Positions 11,239 to 19,648 of a DNA stretch of 64,000 nucleotides are shown here, piece by piece. The DNA is taken from NCBI RefSeq assembly GCF_013377085.1, contig NZ_JACAAX010000002.1, positions 124,001 through 188,000 of the forward strand, given 5' to 3'. The translations under genes were made by a program, and so were the position numbers. Position 1 is the stretch's first letter; each line of letters opens with the position of its first letter. The notes under the pieces were generated by a model. It was not told the origin of the DNA. It was given only the letters and a program-made list of their open reading frames with translations, and ran no database searches. Source of the DNA: Rhodoplanes sp. Lineage in GTDB: Bacteria; Pseudomonadota; Alphaproteobacteria; Rhizobiales; Xanthobacteraceae.

Positions 11239-11979
11239 GTGCCCGTGACGACCATGGTCCATATCGGCACGTCGGGCTGGAGCCATGACGGCTGGCGCGG
11301 CGTGTTCTTTCCCGACGACCTGCCGAAGCGGAAATGGCTCGCCTGGTACGCCGGCCGCTTCAACTCGACCGAGATCAACGGCTCGTTCTTCCGCACGCCG
11401 CCGCTCGCCGCGGTGTCGGCCTGGCGCGACCAGACGCCGGACAACTTCGTGTTCTCCTGGACGGCATCGCGCTTCATCACCCACTGGAAGCGACTGTCGC
11501 CGCGCACCGCAGACAGCCTGGCGCTGATGCAGACACGGCTCGACGCGCTCGGCCGCAAGGCCGGGCCGGTGCTGTTCCAGCTTCCGGCCCGCTTCATCCT
11601 CGACCGCGAGCGCCTGCAGATTTTCCTCGGCCTGCTGTCGCCCGGCCGGCCCTATGTGCTCGAGGTGCGCGACCCGAGCTGGTTCGACGACGAGGTCTAC
11701 GACCTGCTGCGCAAGCATGACGTCGCGCTGTGCCTGTCCGACCATCGCGACGCCCGCGCCCCGTGGGAGCTGACGGCGCGCCACGTCTATGTGCGCGGCC
11801 ACGGGCCGGAAGGCGACCATCACGACCGCTACCCGGACGCGACGCTGCGCGAGTGGGCCGACCATATCCGCACCTGGCGGCACCAGATGCGCACCGTCTA
11901 CGTCTATTTCGACAACGAGCAGAAGAGCGCCGCCCCGCACGATGCGCAGCGCCTGATGGAGATTTTGGCCGAGACCTGA
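11239..11979 (+). CDS. DUF72 (YecE-like) protein
   Basis: 246 aa TIM-barrel-like DUF72 protein. Landmarks are [18 protein letters not shown] at the N-terminus, [27 protein letters not shown], and the C-terminal [20 protein letters not shown]. The start is a GTG preceded by an AGGAGG-like site 7 bp upstream (11226-11231), better than any ATG. Function is unknown. It is flanked by minus-strand genes on both sides and breaks the obgE-proB synteny. Confidence 0.88.
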   Translation: MPVTTMVHIGTSGWSHDGWRGVFFPDDLPKRKWLAWYAGRFNSTEINGSFFRTPPLAAVSAWRDQTPDNFVFSWTASRFITHWKRLSPRTADSLALMQTRLDALGRKAGPVLFQLPARFILDRERLQIFLGLLSPGRPYVLEVRDPSWFDDEVYDLLRKHDVALCLSDHRDARAPWELTARHVYVRGHGPEGDHHDRYPDATLREWADHIRTWRHQMRTVYVYFDNEQKSAAPHDAQRLMEILAET

Positions 11980-11999
11980 GGCGATCCGCAGCGCGCGCG

Positions 12000-12911
12000 T
12001 CAGGCCACAGCGACGGTCGTCACGCGCACGCGGCTGCGGCGGCGACGGATCTGCCGACGCGCCCAAATCCACAGGCCGGTGCCGAGCAGGCCGAGCAGCA
12101 CGACCGACGTCACCACATTGACGAGGGCCGACCACGCGCCGGCCCAGTTGCCCTCGTGGATCAGCCGCGGCCAGTTGCGCGCCGTGGGCACCAAGCCGTC
12201 GCGGCCGACCGCGAACACCGCGTGCTCGCCGCCGACATCGATGCGGGCGAGCTGGGCCTTGCCGCGCTGGCGCACCCACAGCAGGGTGGAAGGATCGTGC
12301 GCGGCCGTGACCATCCGGACCGCCTCGCGCAACGGCACCGCCGGCCCCGCCGCCGGGGGCGAGCCGGCCGAAAGCGTGATGCCGAAGGCGAGCGCGAGGC
12401 CGGTGAGCGGGCTGAGAATCACGAGCGGCAGCGCCACCCAGGCGATACCCTTGTGCCAGCCCGAGAGCGAGCGGTTGAGCCGCGGCCAGCCCATCAGGAT
12501 GCCGAGCACGGCGAGAGCCAGCATGGCGATGGTGCTGGCCGTCACCAGCCAGCCGAGGTCGAAGATCAGGTGCTCGTGCAGGCGGCGCGAAGCGCCGAAC
12601 AGGCTCGCCAACGGACCGATGTCGGCGCGCTCCGCGCCGGTCGAAAAATCGATCACGATCGGCTGGTCGCGCACGCCGGAGAGCATCAGCGAGCCGTCAT
12701 AGGGCCGCAGCGCGACGCCGCGCGCCTTGCCGGCGGGATCGTGGCGGACCAGCAGCTCGTCGAGCTTTTGGGCCGTCACGGTGCCGGGCGCGGAGCCGGC
12801 CACCATGGGCTCGAAGGAGAGGATCAGGCCGGTGATCAGCAGGACGGCGAGCGGCACCGCGAACACCAGCGTGATCCAGCGATGCAGCCGCAACAGAGCT
12901 TGGCGCGACAT
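12000..12911 (-). CDS. PepSY-domain transmembrane protein
   Basis: 303 aa. The N-terminal TM helix follows the family signature LLRLHRWITLVFAVPLAVLLITG. Further TM segments lie at about residues 127-150, 161-185 and near the C-terminus (VVTSVVLLGLLGTGLWIWA), before a basic tail. PepSY-associated TM proteins sit in the inner membrane and are often linked to iron or siderophore reduction; no partner gene here shows its substrate. It ends 21 bp from the convergent DUF72 stop. Confidence 0.82.
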   Translation of the reverse strand: MSRQALLRLHRWITLVFAVPLAVLLITGLILSFEPMVAGSAPGTVTAQKLDELLVRHDPAGKARGVALRPYDGSLMLSGVRDQPIVIDFSTGAERADIGPLASLFGASRRLHEHLIFDLGWLVTASTIAMLALAVLGILMGWPRLNRSLSGWHKGIAWVALPLVILSPLTGLALAFGITLSAGSPPAAGPAVPLREAVRMVTAAHDPSTLLWVRQRGKAQLARIDVGGEHAVFAVGRDGLVPTARNWPRLIHEGNWAGAWSALVNVVTSVVLLGLLGTGLWIWARRQIRRRRSRVRVTTVAVA

Positions 12912-13041
12912 GACGGCCCCCGAAAGTCTCTCGCCCAAGTCGGGTTATCCACCCAGCCGGCGGCTGTGTTCAAATGAAGTCTCGGTAAGGAAATGCAGGC
13001 TGTCCGCTGACGTCACCCTGACGGGCGATGTCGGCTGACCG

Positions 13042-14082
13042 TCACGGCTGCCAGCCGGCGGGCTCCGGCACCAGGTCGGCGCGCTCGGCCGCGCGGGCCC
13101 CCTCGACCACGGCGAACACGGCGCGCAGGACCTCCGGCACGCCCTTGCCGGTCACACCCGACAGCAGCAGCGGCGTCGTCTTGGCGGCGCGCTTGAGGCG
13201 GGCGACCTGCTGCTTGAGATCCTCCGGGCTGAGCGCGTCGATCTTGTTCAGCGCGACGATCTCGGGCTTGTCGACGAGGTCGTGCTCGTAGGCGGCGAGC
13301 TCGGCCCGAACCGTCTTGTAGGCCTTGCCGGCATGCTCGCCGGTGCCGTCGACGAGATGCAGCAACACGCGACACCGCTCCACATGGCCCAGGAACCGCG
13401 TGCCGAGCCCGGCGCCTTCGCTCGCCCCCTCGATCAGGCCCGGAATGTCGGCCAGCACGAACTCGCGGCCGTCGACCGAGACGACGCCGAGCTGCGGATG
13501 CAGCGTCGTGAAGGGATAGTCCGCGATCTTCGGCTTGGCGGCGCTGACGGCGGCCAGCAAGGTCGACTTGCCGGCATTGGGCAAGCCGACCAGGCCGGCA
13601 TCGGCGATCAGCTTGAGGCGCAGCCAGATGGTGCGCTCCTCGCCGGGCTGGCCCGGATTGGCCCGGCGCGGCGCCTGATTCGTGGAGGTCTTGAAATGGG
13701 CGTTGCCGAAGCCGCCATTGCCGCCCTTGGCGATGACGACGCGCTGCCCGACCGCGGTGAAGTCGGCCAAAAGCGTCTCGTTGTCCTCGTCGAAGATCTG
13801 GGTGCCGACCGGCACCTTGAGGATCGCGTCGGCGCCGCGCCCGCCGGCCCGGTCCTTGCCCATGCCGTGGGTGCCGGTCTTGGCCTTGAAGTGCTGCTGG
13901 TAGCGGTAGTCGATCAACGTGTTGAGGCCGTCGACGCACTCCGCCACGACATCGCCGCCGCGTCCACCGTCGCCGCCGTTCGGCCCACCGAACTCGATGA
14001 ACTTCTCCCGCCGAAACGAGATGCACCCGTTCCCGCCGGCGCCCGACGCGATGTAGATCTTGGCCTGATCGAGGAATTTCAT
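13042..14082 (-). CDS. obgE: Obg-family GTPase CgtA
   Basis: 346 aa. The glycine-rich Obg fold covers residues 1-158 ([12 protein letters not shown]), followed by the GTPase domain: G1 GLPNAGKST (166-174), G3 DIPG (212-215), G4 NKID (279-282). It is an essential GTPase for 50S ribosome assembly and stress control. It has a normal place downstream of rplU-rpmA-GNAT on the same strand. Confidence 0.97.
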   Translation of the reverse strand: MKFLDQAKIYIASGAGGNGCISFRREKFIEFGGPNGGDGGRGGDVVAECVDGLNTLIDYRYQQHFKAKTGTHGMGKDRAGGRGADAILKVPVGTQIFDEDNETLLADFTAVGQRVVIAKGGNGGFGNAHFKTSTNQAPRRANPGQPGEERTIWLRLKLIADAGLVGLPNAGKSTLLAAVSAAKPKIADYPFTTLHPQLGVVSVDGREFVLADIPGLIEGASEGAGLGTRFLGHVERCRVLLHLVDGTGEHAGKAYKTVRAELAAYEHDLVDKPEIVALNKIDALSPEDLKQQVARLKRAAKTTPLLLSGVTGKGVPEVLRAVFAVVEGARAAERADLVPEPAGWQP

Positions 14083-14199
14083 GCCGAACTGGTAGCGCGG
14101 ACGAGCCGGGGCGGCAATCGCAGCGGCCCAGTTCCGATCACGACACCGTGTCGGGTCGCCGGCGCGCCGGCGCCGACGACCGTTTCGATCGATAAATTG

Positions 14200-14811
14200 C
14201 TACGCCACGTAGCGCACGCGGGTCGAGGTGCGGCCCCAGTCCTTCAGCGAGGACCAGATGGCGCGCTCCAGCCGCAGGCAGTCGACCGGTGCCGACGAGC
14301 GGATGGCGCGGATGCGGTGGAGCACCACGCTGGTCCACTGGAACCCGCACTTCTCCAGCACGCGGCGGGAGGCCGGGTTGCTGGTGCGGGCTCCGGCCTG
14401 CAGGGCGTTGTAGCCGTGGTCGGCGAAGGCATGGTCGACCAGCGCGCGCACCGCCTCGGTGGCGAAGCCCTGGCCCCAATAGCGGGCGCCCAGCCAGTAG
14501 CCGATCTCCGGCGAATGCCCGTTGCGCCATTCGAGCCCGCAGGCGCCCATCACGGTGCCGTCGCGCCGGGCGATCAGAAAGGTCTCGTCGCGGCTGTCGA
14601 GATTGGTCGAGGCGATCCAGTCCTCGGCGTCGCCGAGCCCATAGGGATGCGGGATGCGGAGCGTATTCTCGGCGATCCGGCGGTCGTCGGCGAGCGTCGC
14701 TACAGTTTTCGCGTCCTCGAGTCGCGGCGCCCGCAGAATCAGTCGGCCAGTCTCGAGGACGTGGGTACAGGTCTCGGGCAGGCCGTCTCTGGGTCGTTCG
14801 AGGATGGTCAT
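14200..14811 (-). CDS. GNAT acetyltransferase, RimJ/RimL type
   Basis: 203 aa from MTILERPRDG; the frame is open upstream through the rpmA region but that part is not coding. It has TGRLILRAPRLEDAKTVATL, the beta4 stretch GACGLEWRNGHSPEIGYWLG, the CoA loop YWGQGFATEAVRALV and the ending NPASRRVLEKCGFQW, all typical of RimJ/RimL-like N-acetyltransferases. It lies between rpmA and obgE as in many alphaproteobacteria, so acetylation of a ribosomal or translation-related protein is plausible but unproven. A terminator sits just upstream, so readthrough or its own promoter is needed. Confidence 0.87.
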   Translation of the reverse strand: MTILERPRDGLPETCTHVLETGRLILRAPRLEDAKTVATLADDRRIAENTLRIPHPYGLGDAEDWIASTNLDSRDETFLIARRDGTVMGACGLEWRNGHSPEIGYWLGARYWGQGFATEAVRALVDHAFADHGYNALQAGARTSNPASRRVLEKCGFQWTSVVLHRIRAIRSSAPVDCLRLERAIWSSLKDWGRTSTRVRYVA

Positions 14812-14830
14812 CGCGGGCTCCTTCAGTCCA

Positions 14831-14867
14831 GAAAAGAAGAGGGGGAGCCGGCGCCCCGTCTCCCCCT
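14831..14867 (-). terminator. Terminator between rpmA and the GNAT gene
   Basis: agggggag (14840-14847) pairs with ctccccct (14860-14867). On the minus strand the stem is followed by a pyrimidine run rich in T (cttcttttc). It lies 67 bp past the rpmA stop and 20 bp before the GNAT start, so it probably reduces ribosomal-protein transcription into GNAT-obgE. Confidence 0.6.
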
Positions 14868-14933
14868 CCACGAACCCGTTCTGACGAGGGTCCACCGGGT
14901 GACTGGCGCCGGCGGACCTCGTTGATCCACCGT

Positions 14934-15206
14934 CTACTCGGCCGCAGCCTCCGTCGCCGGTACAACCGACACGTAGGTGCGGCCACGGGCTTTGGCGCGA
15001 TATTGAATCGTGCCGTCGACCGTGGCGAAGAGAGTGTGATCCTTGCCGAGGCCGACGTTCACGCCCGGATGCCATTTCGTGCCGCGCTGGCGCACGATGA
15101 TGTTGCCGGCCCGGCACTGCTCGCCGCCGAACTTCTTCACGCCGAGACGTTGACCGGCCGAATCACGCCCGTTGCGCGAGGAGCCGCCTGCTTTTTTGTG
15201 AGCCAT
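14934..15206 (-). CDS. rpmA: 50S ribosomal protein L27
   Basis: 90 aa, full length. The start [20 protein letters not shown] is the conserved L27 N-terminus that reaches the peptidyl-transferase centre, without the Firmicute-type leader. [26 protein letters not shown] follows. It is co-transcribed with rplU, 112 bp downstream of it. Confidence 0.98.
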   Translation of the reverse strand: MAHKKAGGSSRNGRDSAGQRLGVKKFGGEQCRAGNIIVRQRGTKWHPGVNVGLGKDHTLFATVDGTIQYRAKARGRTYVSVVPATEAAAE

Positions 15207-15318
15207 CGCTCGAATCCGTTTCGCTTAAGGGGTTCTAGCTTCGATTTGTGACCAAATCATCACCGGAACGGTCACGAGATGTTAAGCCCGCGGGCCATTC
15301 CGGCGCCTCGGCGGCGCC

Positions 15319-15693
15319 CTATTCCGCCGCCGGAGCCTCCGGTGCCGATTCGGCCGGCTTCGCCGTCCGTGACGGCGCACGCCCCTCGGTCAGAATCTCG
15401 GTGATGCGCACCACCGTGAAGTCCTGTCGGTGGCCGCGCTTGCGCCGCGAGTTCTTGCGGCGGCGCTTCTTGAAGGCGATGACCTTGGGGCCACGGCCCT
15501 GGCGGACGATCTCGCCCGCGACCGCGGCGCCCGCGACCGTCGGGGCGCCGAGCAGGGTCTCGTCCCCGCCCACCACCAGAACCTCGCCGAAGGTGACCAC
15601 GTCGCCGGGCTCGCCCGCGATGGTGTCGACCTGCAGCAGGTCGTCGGCGACCACCCGGAACTGCTTTCCGGCGGTCTTGATGACTGCGAACAT
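15319..15693 (-). CDS. rplU: 50S ribosomal protein L21
   Basis: 124 aa from [20 protein letters not shown]. The L21 signature region [20 protein letters not shown] lies at about 69-88. The C-terminal tail ([10 protein letters not shown]) is Ala/Pro/Glu-rich, longer than E. coli L21 but common in Rhizobiales. First gene of rplU-rpmA; its ~155-nt leader carries a strong hairpin next to the promoter. Confidence 0.97.
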   Translation of the reverse strand: MFAVIKTAGKQFRVVADDLLQVDTIAGEPGDVVTFGEVLVVGGDETLLGAPTVAGAAVAGEIVRQGRGPKVIAFKKRRRKNSRRKRGHRQDFTVVRITEILTEGRAPSRTAKPAESAPEAPAAE

Positions 15694-15810
15694 CTTTCTG
15701 TCCTCGTGTTCGGATCCGGCCTGGACGGGCCGGCTTCTTTCAGTCGGTTGCTCTTGATCGGCCGCAGGGCGGCCGGACGATGGCCGGAGCGCCAAAATCC
15801 ACGCTGCAGC

Positions 15811-15842
15811 CAAAACAAAACGCGCGGGCCCGAGGGCCCGCG
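15811..15842 (-). terminator. Terminator-like hairpin at the start of the rplU leader
   Basis: Perfect 8-bp stem cgcgggcc / ggcccgcg with a 4-nt loop (15823-15842). On the minus strand it is followed by cgttttgtttt. It begins within about 10 nt of the predicted rplU transcription start, so it acts on the rplU transcript itself and not on an upstream gene. It is a candidate attenuator or 5'-stabilising structure. Confidence 0.6.
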
Positions 15843-15854
15843 GCACGTTTTGGG

Positions 15855-15883
15855 TTTATGGCGACTGGGTGACGTCCTGTCAA
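15855..15883 (-). promoter_or_regulatory. Strong sigma-70 promoter of rplU-rpmA
   Basis: Read on the minus strand: perfect -35 TTGACA (15883-15878), 17-bp spacer, -10 CATAAA (15860-15855). It is the best promoter match in the window and places the start at about 15848, giving a leader of roughly 155 nt. Confidence 0.75.
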
Positions 15884-16062
15884 GGAAACCGGGGTTCTGG
15901 ACCGGTCCGGCCCCCCGGGGCGCCCTGGCCGCCCCGGAGAGGCGCGCGGCAGGACCGTGGGTCGCGCAGGCGATCCCGCCGCAGCGGCCTTGTCTCGGCA
16001 ATGAAGCTTCGTGTAGAAGTCCGACGCGCCGGGCGACGTCGTCGTCCTGCACTCGGCCCCGC

Positions 16063-16152
16063 GGAGAGGTGGCAGAGTGGTTGAATGCACCGCACTCGAA
16101 ATGCGGCATACGGGTAACCGTATCGGGGGTTCGAATCCCTCCCTCTCCGCCA
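16063..16152 (+). tRNA. tRNA-Ser (anticodon CGA), CCA encoded
   Basis: Class II tRNA. The 7-bp acceptor stem ggagagg (16063-16069) pairs with cctctcc (16142-16148), followed by discriminator G and an encoded CCA. The anticodon stem ccgca/tgcgg flanks ctCGAaa, with the anticodon at 16097-16099. There is a long variable arm (catacgggtaaccgtatc) and a T-loop gttcgaatc. It reads UCG codons. Its 3' end borders the atypical island that follows, the usual position of an integration site. Confidence 0.95.
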
Positions 16153-16214
16153 CCTAAAGCTGTAAGCGGGAAACTCCTTCAAAATCAACAACTTACAGAT
16201 CGGCCGAGTTTCTT

Positions 16215-16240
16215 CGGTGGAGCACTGCGGTGGAGCACTC
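16215..16240 (+). repeat. Tandem 13-bp repeats just after tRNA-Ser
   Basis: cggtggagcact is present twice in perfect tandem (16215-16226 and 16228-16239) with a 13-bp period, 63 bp past the tRNA. A 7-bp inverted repeat ctgtaag/cttacag (16160-16166, 16192-16198) lies between. The arrangement resembles arm-type integrase binding sites beside an att site, but no integrase gene remains. The rest of 16153-16493 shows no gene. Confidence 0.5.
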
Positions 16241-16493
16241 TGCACCGGGTTGTGCCACGACGCGCCGCGATTCTCGACTCTATAGTTGGGGTGATTCAGG
16301 GCGGTTGAGGTTCTGAATCTTTCTCCACTACGCCTCGTAGAGGGAGAAATTTACCTATCGAGCAAAGCAGTCACCAGCGCGTCGCGCGCATCGACATAAG
16401 GGAAATGGGGACGCCGAAGTGCCGGCGGGCGTCATTGCCTATTATATTGCGGCGTGCCGCGCCTACATGTTCCATCTGCTGCAGGAGATTGGA

Positions 16494-17171
16494 ATGGACC
16501 CCACGCTCGGTGTGCCCGCAACGAAGTTGATCGATGCGTTCAAGTCCATTCCGACATGGCTGTTGGCGGGTCTACTCATTTCCCTCGCGTCGATCTGGCT
16601 ATGGCCGCCATTCCTGCTCGCGCTTCCCGAACCGGTGCGCTCGAACGTCCCGGTTGTGCTGTTCGTCCTGGCGACGTTGACCATCTGCAATCTCGTGAGC
16701 TTGTGGCTTGCGCATGCTGCCGAACGCCGGCAGCATTCCCGGGCACAAGAACGTGACCGATTGATGCATCTCTATCGTCCGCTCAATGCGCTCTTCCTGA
16801 CGCGGCACATCACGGTCTGCACCGCCCCCGCTTCGCCGCGCTTGCGGCATCGGGTCGAGAACGCCTGGGAAGCGCTCGGAGAGTATGAGCGGCGCTCGCG
16901 AGGCATCAATCGGGCTTTTCACGCGCTCTTCGACAAACAGAGTTCGTCGAGCGCTGAGGTCGAATATGGCGGCGACTTTCCGTTGGTCGCGATCATTGAT
17001 CTGGTGCGCAAGAATGTCCGGTATGCGAAACCCCAGCTGCAGGATCTCATCAATCGTGCCGATCGCTCGCGGTACGAGGAGTACGACAACGCCTTGATGA
17101 CCGACGCGGAGTATGCGCTGTTCGAACACATCGACAGCGAACATCGCCGACTGTCGGCTCGGGTCGGATAG
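16494..17171 (+). CDS. Hypothetical two-TM membrane protein of the island
   Basis: 225 aa. I chose the ATG at 16494 because aggag (16483-16487) lies 6 bp upstream; a GTG at 16419 would add 25 residues. Two hydrophobic helices (about 22-43 and 52-73) are joined by a short loop. A basic, charged cytoplasmic region follows (RRQHSRAQERDRLMHLYRPL), then an unrecognised soluble domain to the end. I recognise no family. It has lower GC than its neighbours and lies first in the tRNA-linked island, convergent with the HEPN/protease pair. Confidence 0.6.
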   Translation: MDPTLGVPATKLIDAFKSIPTWLLAGLLISLASIWLWPPFLLALPEPVRSNVPVVLFVLATLTICNLVSLWLAHAAERRQHSRAQERDRLMHLYRPLNALFLTRHITVCTAPASPRLRHRVENAWEALGEYERRSRGINRAFHALFDKQSSSSAEVEYGGDFPLVAIIDLVRKNVRYAKPQLQDLINRADRSRYEEYDNALMTDAEYALFEHIDSEHRRLSARVG

Positions 17172-17186
17172 AGCCGATCGAATTTT

Positions 17187-17210
17187 CATGATCGCGCGAG
17201 CGCGATCATG
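17187..17210. terminator. Convergent hairpin between the two-TM gene and the HEPN gene
   Basis: Perfect 10-bp stem catgatcgcg / cgcgatcatg with loop cgag, midway between two convergent stops (17171 and 17222). No T-run follows on either strand, so it is only a likely transcript end. Confidence 0.4.
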
Positions 17211-17221
17211 GCTCGACCGGC

Positions 17222-18430
17222 TTATCCTGGCGGCTCCAACTCCACGATCTTCCAATCCGGCTTGGTGCCGAGATCGAGCAATTTCCCGATCGCGGAAACG
17301 TACAAAGCAAAAGCCCCCTGTAGGATTGCGTCGACGATCTTTCCGCCGCGAGGCTTCAATGAGCCTCCGTGCGTCGCCTGGTTGCGGAGTTCGTAGAGCG
17401 AGGCGATCGACTGTCGATTCTGCGAACGCAGGGCGACTGGGCCTCCGACGAGTTGTGCGGTTCTTACACTCACCTTCCAACTCGGCGGAGCGTTGTCGCC
17501 CTGATCGCTCAAGGCGATCTCGAACGCGAGAGCCAGATCCAGGACGCGATCGATCTCCTGTTTGCGTGATTGGCTCAAACGGAATCTCTCCATCGACCGG
17601 AGAAGTCGCGATCGCTGCTCGCCCTCCAGACGTCCATAGCTATTGATGCTCGCGACGATCCGATCGCAGTCGACCGGAATAGCAAGCTTAACGGACGGGT
17701 TGATCTCCGGAAGCAGCCACGTGAGGCTGTTCTCCCATTCGGCCCATTCCAGTTCTTTATCCGCGTATTCGAACCAGCACGCGATCGCGACCGGATGACC
17801 AATGCAGCAGGCTTGGAGAAGGATAGATATTTCATCGATCCTGCAAATGGCGTTGTTCATGACTCCGAAAGCCGCAGCGTCGCTCCGGATGTAAGGAAAT
17901 TCTTGCAGCGTCTCGACGAGCGCGGCGGTCGGACGGTTATAGTACGTCTGCAGAAGCCACTGCGAGCCGTCGTAGCAGGGGTTCGCCCGATCCAAGATCT
18001 TTCTCTTCATGTAAGAATCGGAAAGAGCATCGAACGGTGTCAGCCGCGCTGACTGCGCCAAAGAGACGTCGTGATCGACGCGCAATCCCCAGAACGCAGC
18101 CTTTAAAAGACCCGTGGTTTCGCGCGTGGTCATCAGGCGCATGAGCCAAGAGACCGCGCCTTCGACGTCGTCGGTGAAGTGGACGCCTTTGTCGAACAGC
18201 CGTACGGCCAGACCATGGGCGTCGATAACTGGTCCCGAGCCGCCACTGAACAGAACTTTTCCTGCGATCGCGCGATAGGCGTTGCATCGTTCGATCGCGG
18301 TCACGAGCGTGGCAACCGCGCCGTCACTCGGGCCGCCTCCAAGCAACGTCCGCTTCATCTCCTGCCGCTTGTAGTCCTTCGAGACCGCCTCCAAAGCAGT
18401 CCGGAGAACAGCGGCATCGTCTTCAAACAT
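17222..18430 (-). CDS. HEPN-domain protein (ApeA-like C-terminal HEPN), coupled to a protease
   Basis: 402 aa. The last ~110 residues match the ApeA-like HEPN pattern: IDRVLDLALAFEIALSD (about 293-309), WKVSVRTAQLVGG, then LYELRNQATHGG with R349-x4-H354, the HEPN RNase signature. Residues 1-290 are an alpha-rich region with no recognised domain. Its start overlaps the protease stop by 8 bp (ATGTTTGA), so the two are translationally coupled. HEPN proteins are commonly RNases in toxin-antitoxin and anti-phage systems; whether this one is active is inferred from the intact RNxxxH only. Base composition is less GC-rich than the core genes. Confidence 0.65.
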   Translation of the reverse strand: MFEDDAAVLRTALEAVSKDYKRQEMKRTLLGGGPSDGAVATLVTAIERCNAYRAIAGKVLFSGGSGPVIDAHGLAVRLFDKGVHFTDDVEGAVSWLMRLMTTRETTGLLKAAFWGLRVDHDVSLAQSARLTPFDALSDSYMKRKILDRANPCYDGSQWLLQTYYNRPTAALVETLQEFPYIRSDAAAFGVMNNAICRIDEISILLQACCIGHPVAIACWFEYADKELEWAEWENSLTWLLPEINPSVKLAIPVDCDRIVASINSYGRLEGEQRSRLLRSMERFRLSQSRKQEIDRVLDLALAFEIALSDQGDNAPPSWKVSVRTAQLVGGPVALRSQNRQSIASLYELRNQATHGGSLKPRGGKIVDAILQGAFALYVSAIGKLLDLGTKPDWKIVELEPPG

Positions 18431-19274
18431 CGTCCTCGGTCCCCTTCGCCAGGGTCGTGTCGGCGTCCATTGCGATCAGCCCTCGTTCGACGAGTTGCCG
18501 CAACGTCGTCGTAGGTCCGCCCGCTGCCGCGTCCGAAATACGCTCGGGTATCGAAAGATCTAGAAGCGCTTCCGCGGGAGTGACGAAAGCGATGTCGGTC
18601 GCGCCGTCGTAGCTGCACGACGCGATCCCGAACACACGCCCGGCGGCGTCGAAGACGGGACCGCCGCTCGACCCTCCATGCAGGTTGATGCTGGTCCGGA
18701 AGTAGGGCGGCTTCAGCTTTGCCGACGGGCCGCGCTCCTCGAAGTGCTCCTCAAGGGCGCCATCGTAAAAGTCAGGCTGCAACCTGAAGACCTTTCCTTC
18801 ATCCGTGTCGACGACGGAGTGAAGCGGGTAACACCAGGTGCTGACGGGTGAGCCAATCGAAGGCGGCCGCGAGGACAGCGAAAGGACTTTGGGCCTGACG
18901 ACGCTGCCCGACGCATCGTCGACGAATTCGTACCGCGGAATGCCGAACGCGACGTCGGCGGTCGGGTGGACGAAGAACCTCCAGATCGGAAGGAAGAGGG
19001 TCCGACCGTCCGGCAGCGTGTGCGCGATCCCGACCGAGTCCCGCCTCTCAGCGAGCTGTCGCTCCGATTCGAGCGCGACATGGGCCGCTGTGGCGAAGCC
19101 TCCCTTGACCTGAAGATAGAAGCCGGTGCCGATCAGCGAGAAGCCGCCGGCGTCGGGGCTTCGGAGAATGGCGAAGGTCGCGAGGCGCCCGTCCGAGATG
19201 ACCGAGTCGGCGTTCTGCATGCGCCAAGACCCGGCGCTCGCGGTACCCGGCAGAGGTCTAAGGCGTCCGTTCAT
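18423..19274 (-). CDS. Trypsin-like serine protease of the island
   Basis: 283 aa, no signal peptide, so probably cytosolic. It is a chymotrypsin-fold domain with an intact triad: FATAAHV (His65), HPTADVAFG (Asp107) and NLHGGSSGGPVFD (Ser203). Residues 225-245 (TDIAFVTPAEALLDL) complete the fold; a C-terminal extension to 283 is unassigned. Trypsin-like proteases without export signals are frequent in bacterial conflict operons, where they activate or release an effector. The downstream coupled HEPN gene is the natural candidate target or partner. Confidence 0.8.
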   Translation of the reverse strand: MNGRLRPLPGTASAGSWRMQNADSVISDGRLATFAILRSPDAGGFSLIGTGFYLQVKGGFATAAHVALESERQLAERRDSVGIAHTLPDGRTLFLPIWRFFVHPTADVAFGIPRYEFVDDASGSVVRPKVLSLSSRPPSIGSPVSTWCYPLHSVVDTDEGKVFRLQPDFYDGALEEHFEERGPSAKLKPPYFRTSINLHGGSSGGPVFDAAGRVFGIASCSYDGATDIAFVTPAEALLDLSIPERISDAAAGGPTTTLRQLVERGLIAMDADTTLAKGTEDDV

Positions 19275-19648
19275 GACCGCAATCTAGTCGAACGCGCGAG
19301 GATGCGTCGAGCCTCCCCAAGGGTCTGGCGGTCTCCTAGAATCCGCGGACGGGCGGCGGATCTCTGCCGATCTATGGAATGAGCGATTTTGAGCGTTGCG
19401 TATTTGATTCGGCGATCCACAATCGACGGCTTAAGACCTTGAGATAGAATGGCAATTTGACAGTTGCGGGGGGCTTCGCCGCCCGGTCGACGAGCGCTGG
19501 CGCCGCGGGCGTCGCGGAAGGCTCTAGGAGCGCGACATGGGTACGAGCAGACGATCCGCACGTTGCGGTACCCGACCAATAGGTGCAGGCAGAGCGAGAC
19601 GGCATAGACTATGGTACCTCGCTGCGATCGTGTCCGCGCCCTCGTCCA
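19275..19648. other. Divergent intergenic region of the island
   Basis: 374 bp between the protease start (minus) and the zinc-ribbon HEPN start (plus). No credible ORF or RNA is seen. It must hold the promoters of both units; short AT-richer patches around 19375-19460 are the likeliest place, but no box is convincing. Confidence 0.4.

Noticed and set aside
15990-16018. Promoter ttgtct-17-gtagaa for tRNA-Ser
   Set aside because: The -10 box is poor and the distance to the tRNA is long; not listed as a feature.
15880-16245. Minus-strand reading frame containing GRDSNPR
   Set aside because: It is the antisense translation of tRNA-Ser, a well-known false protein; no ribosome-binding site and it overlaps the tRNA.
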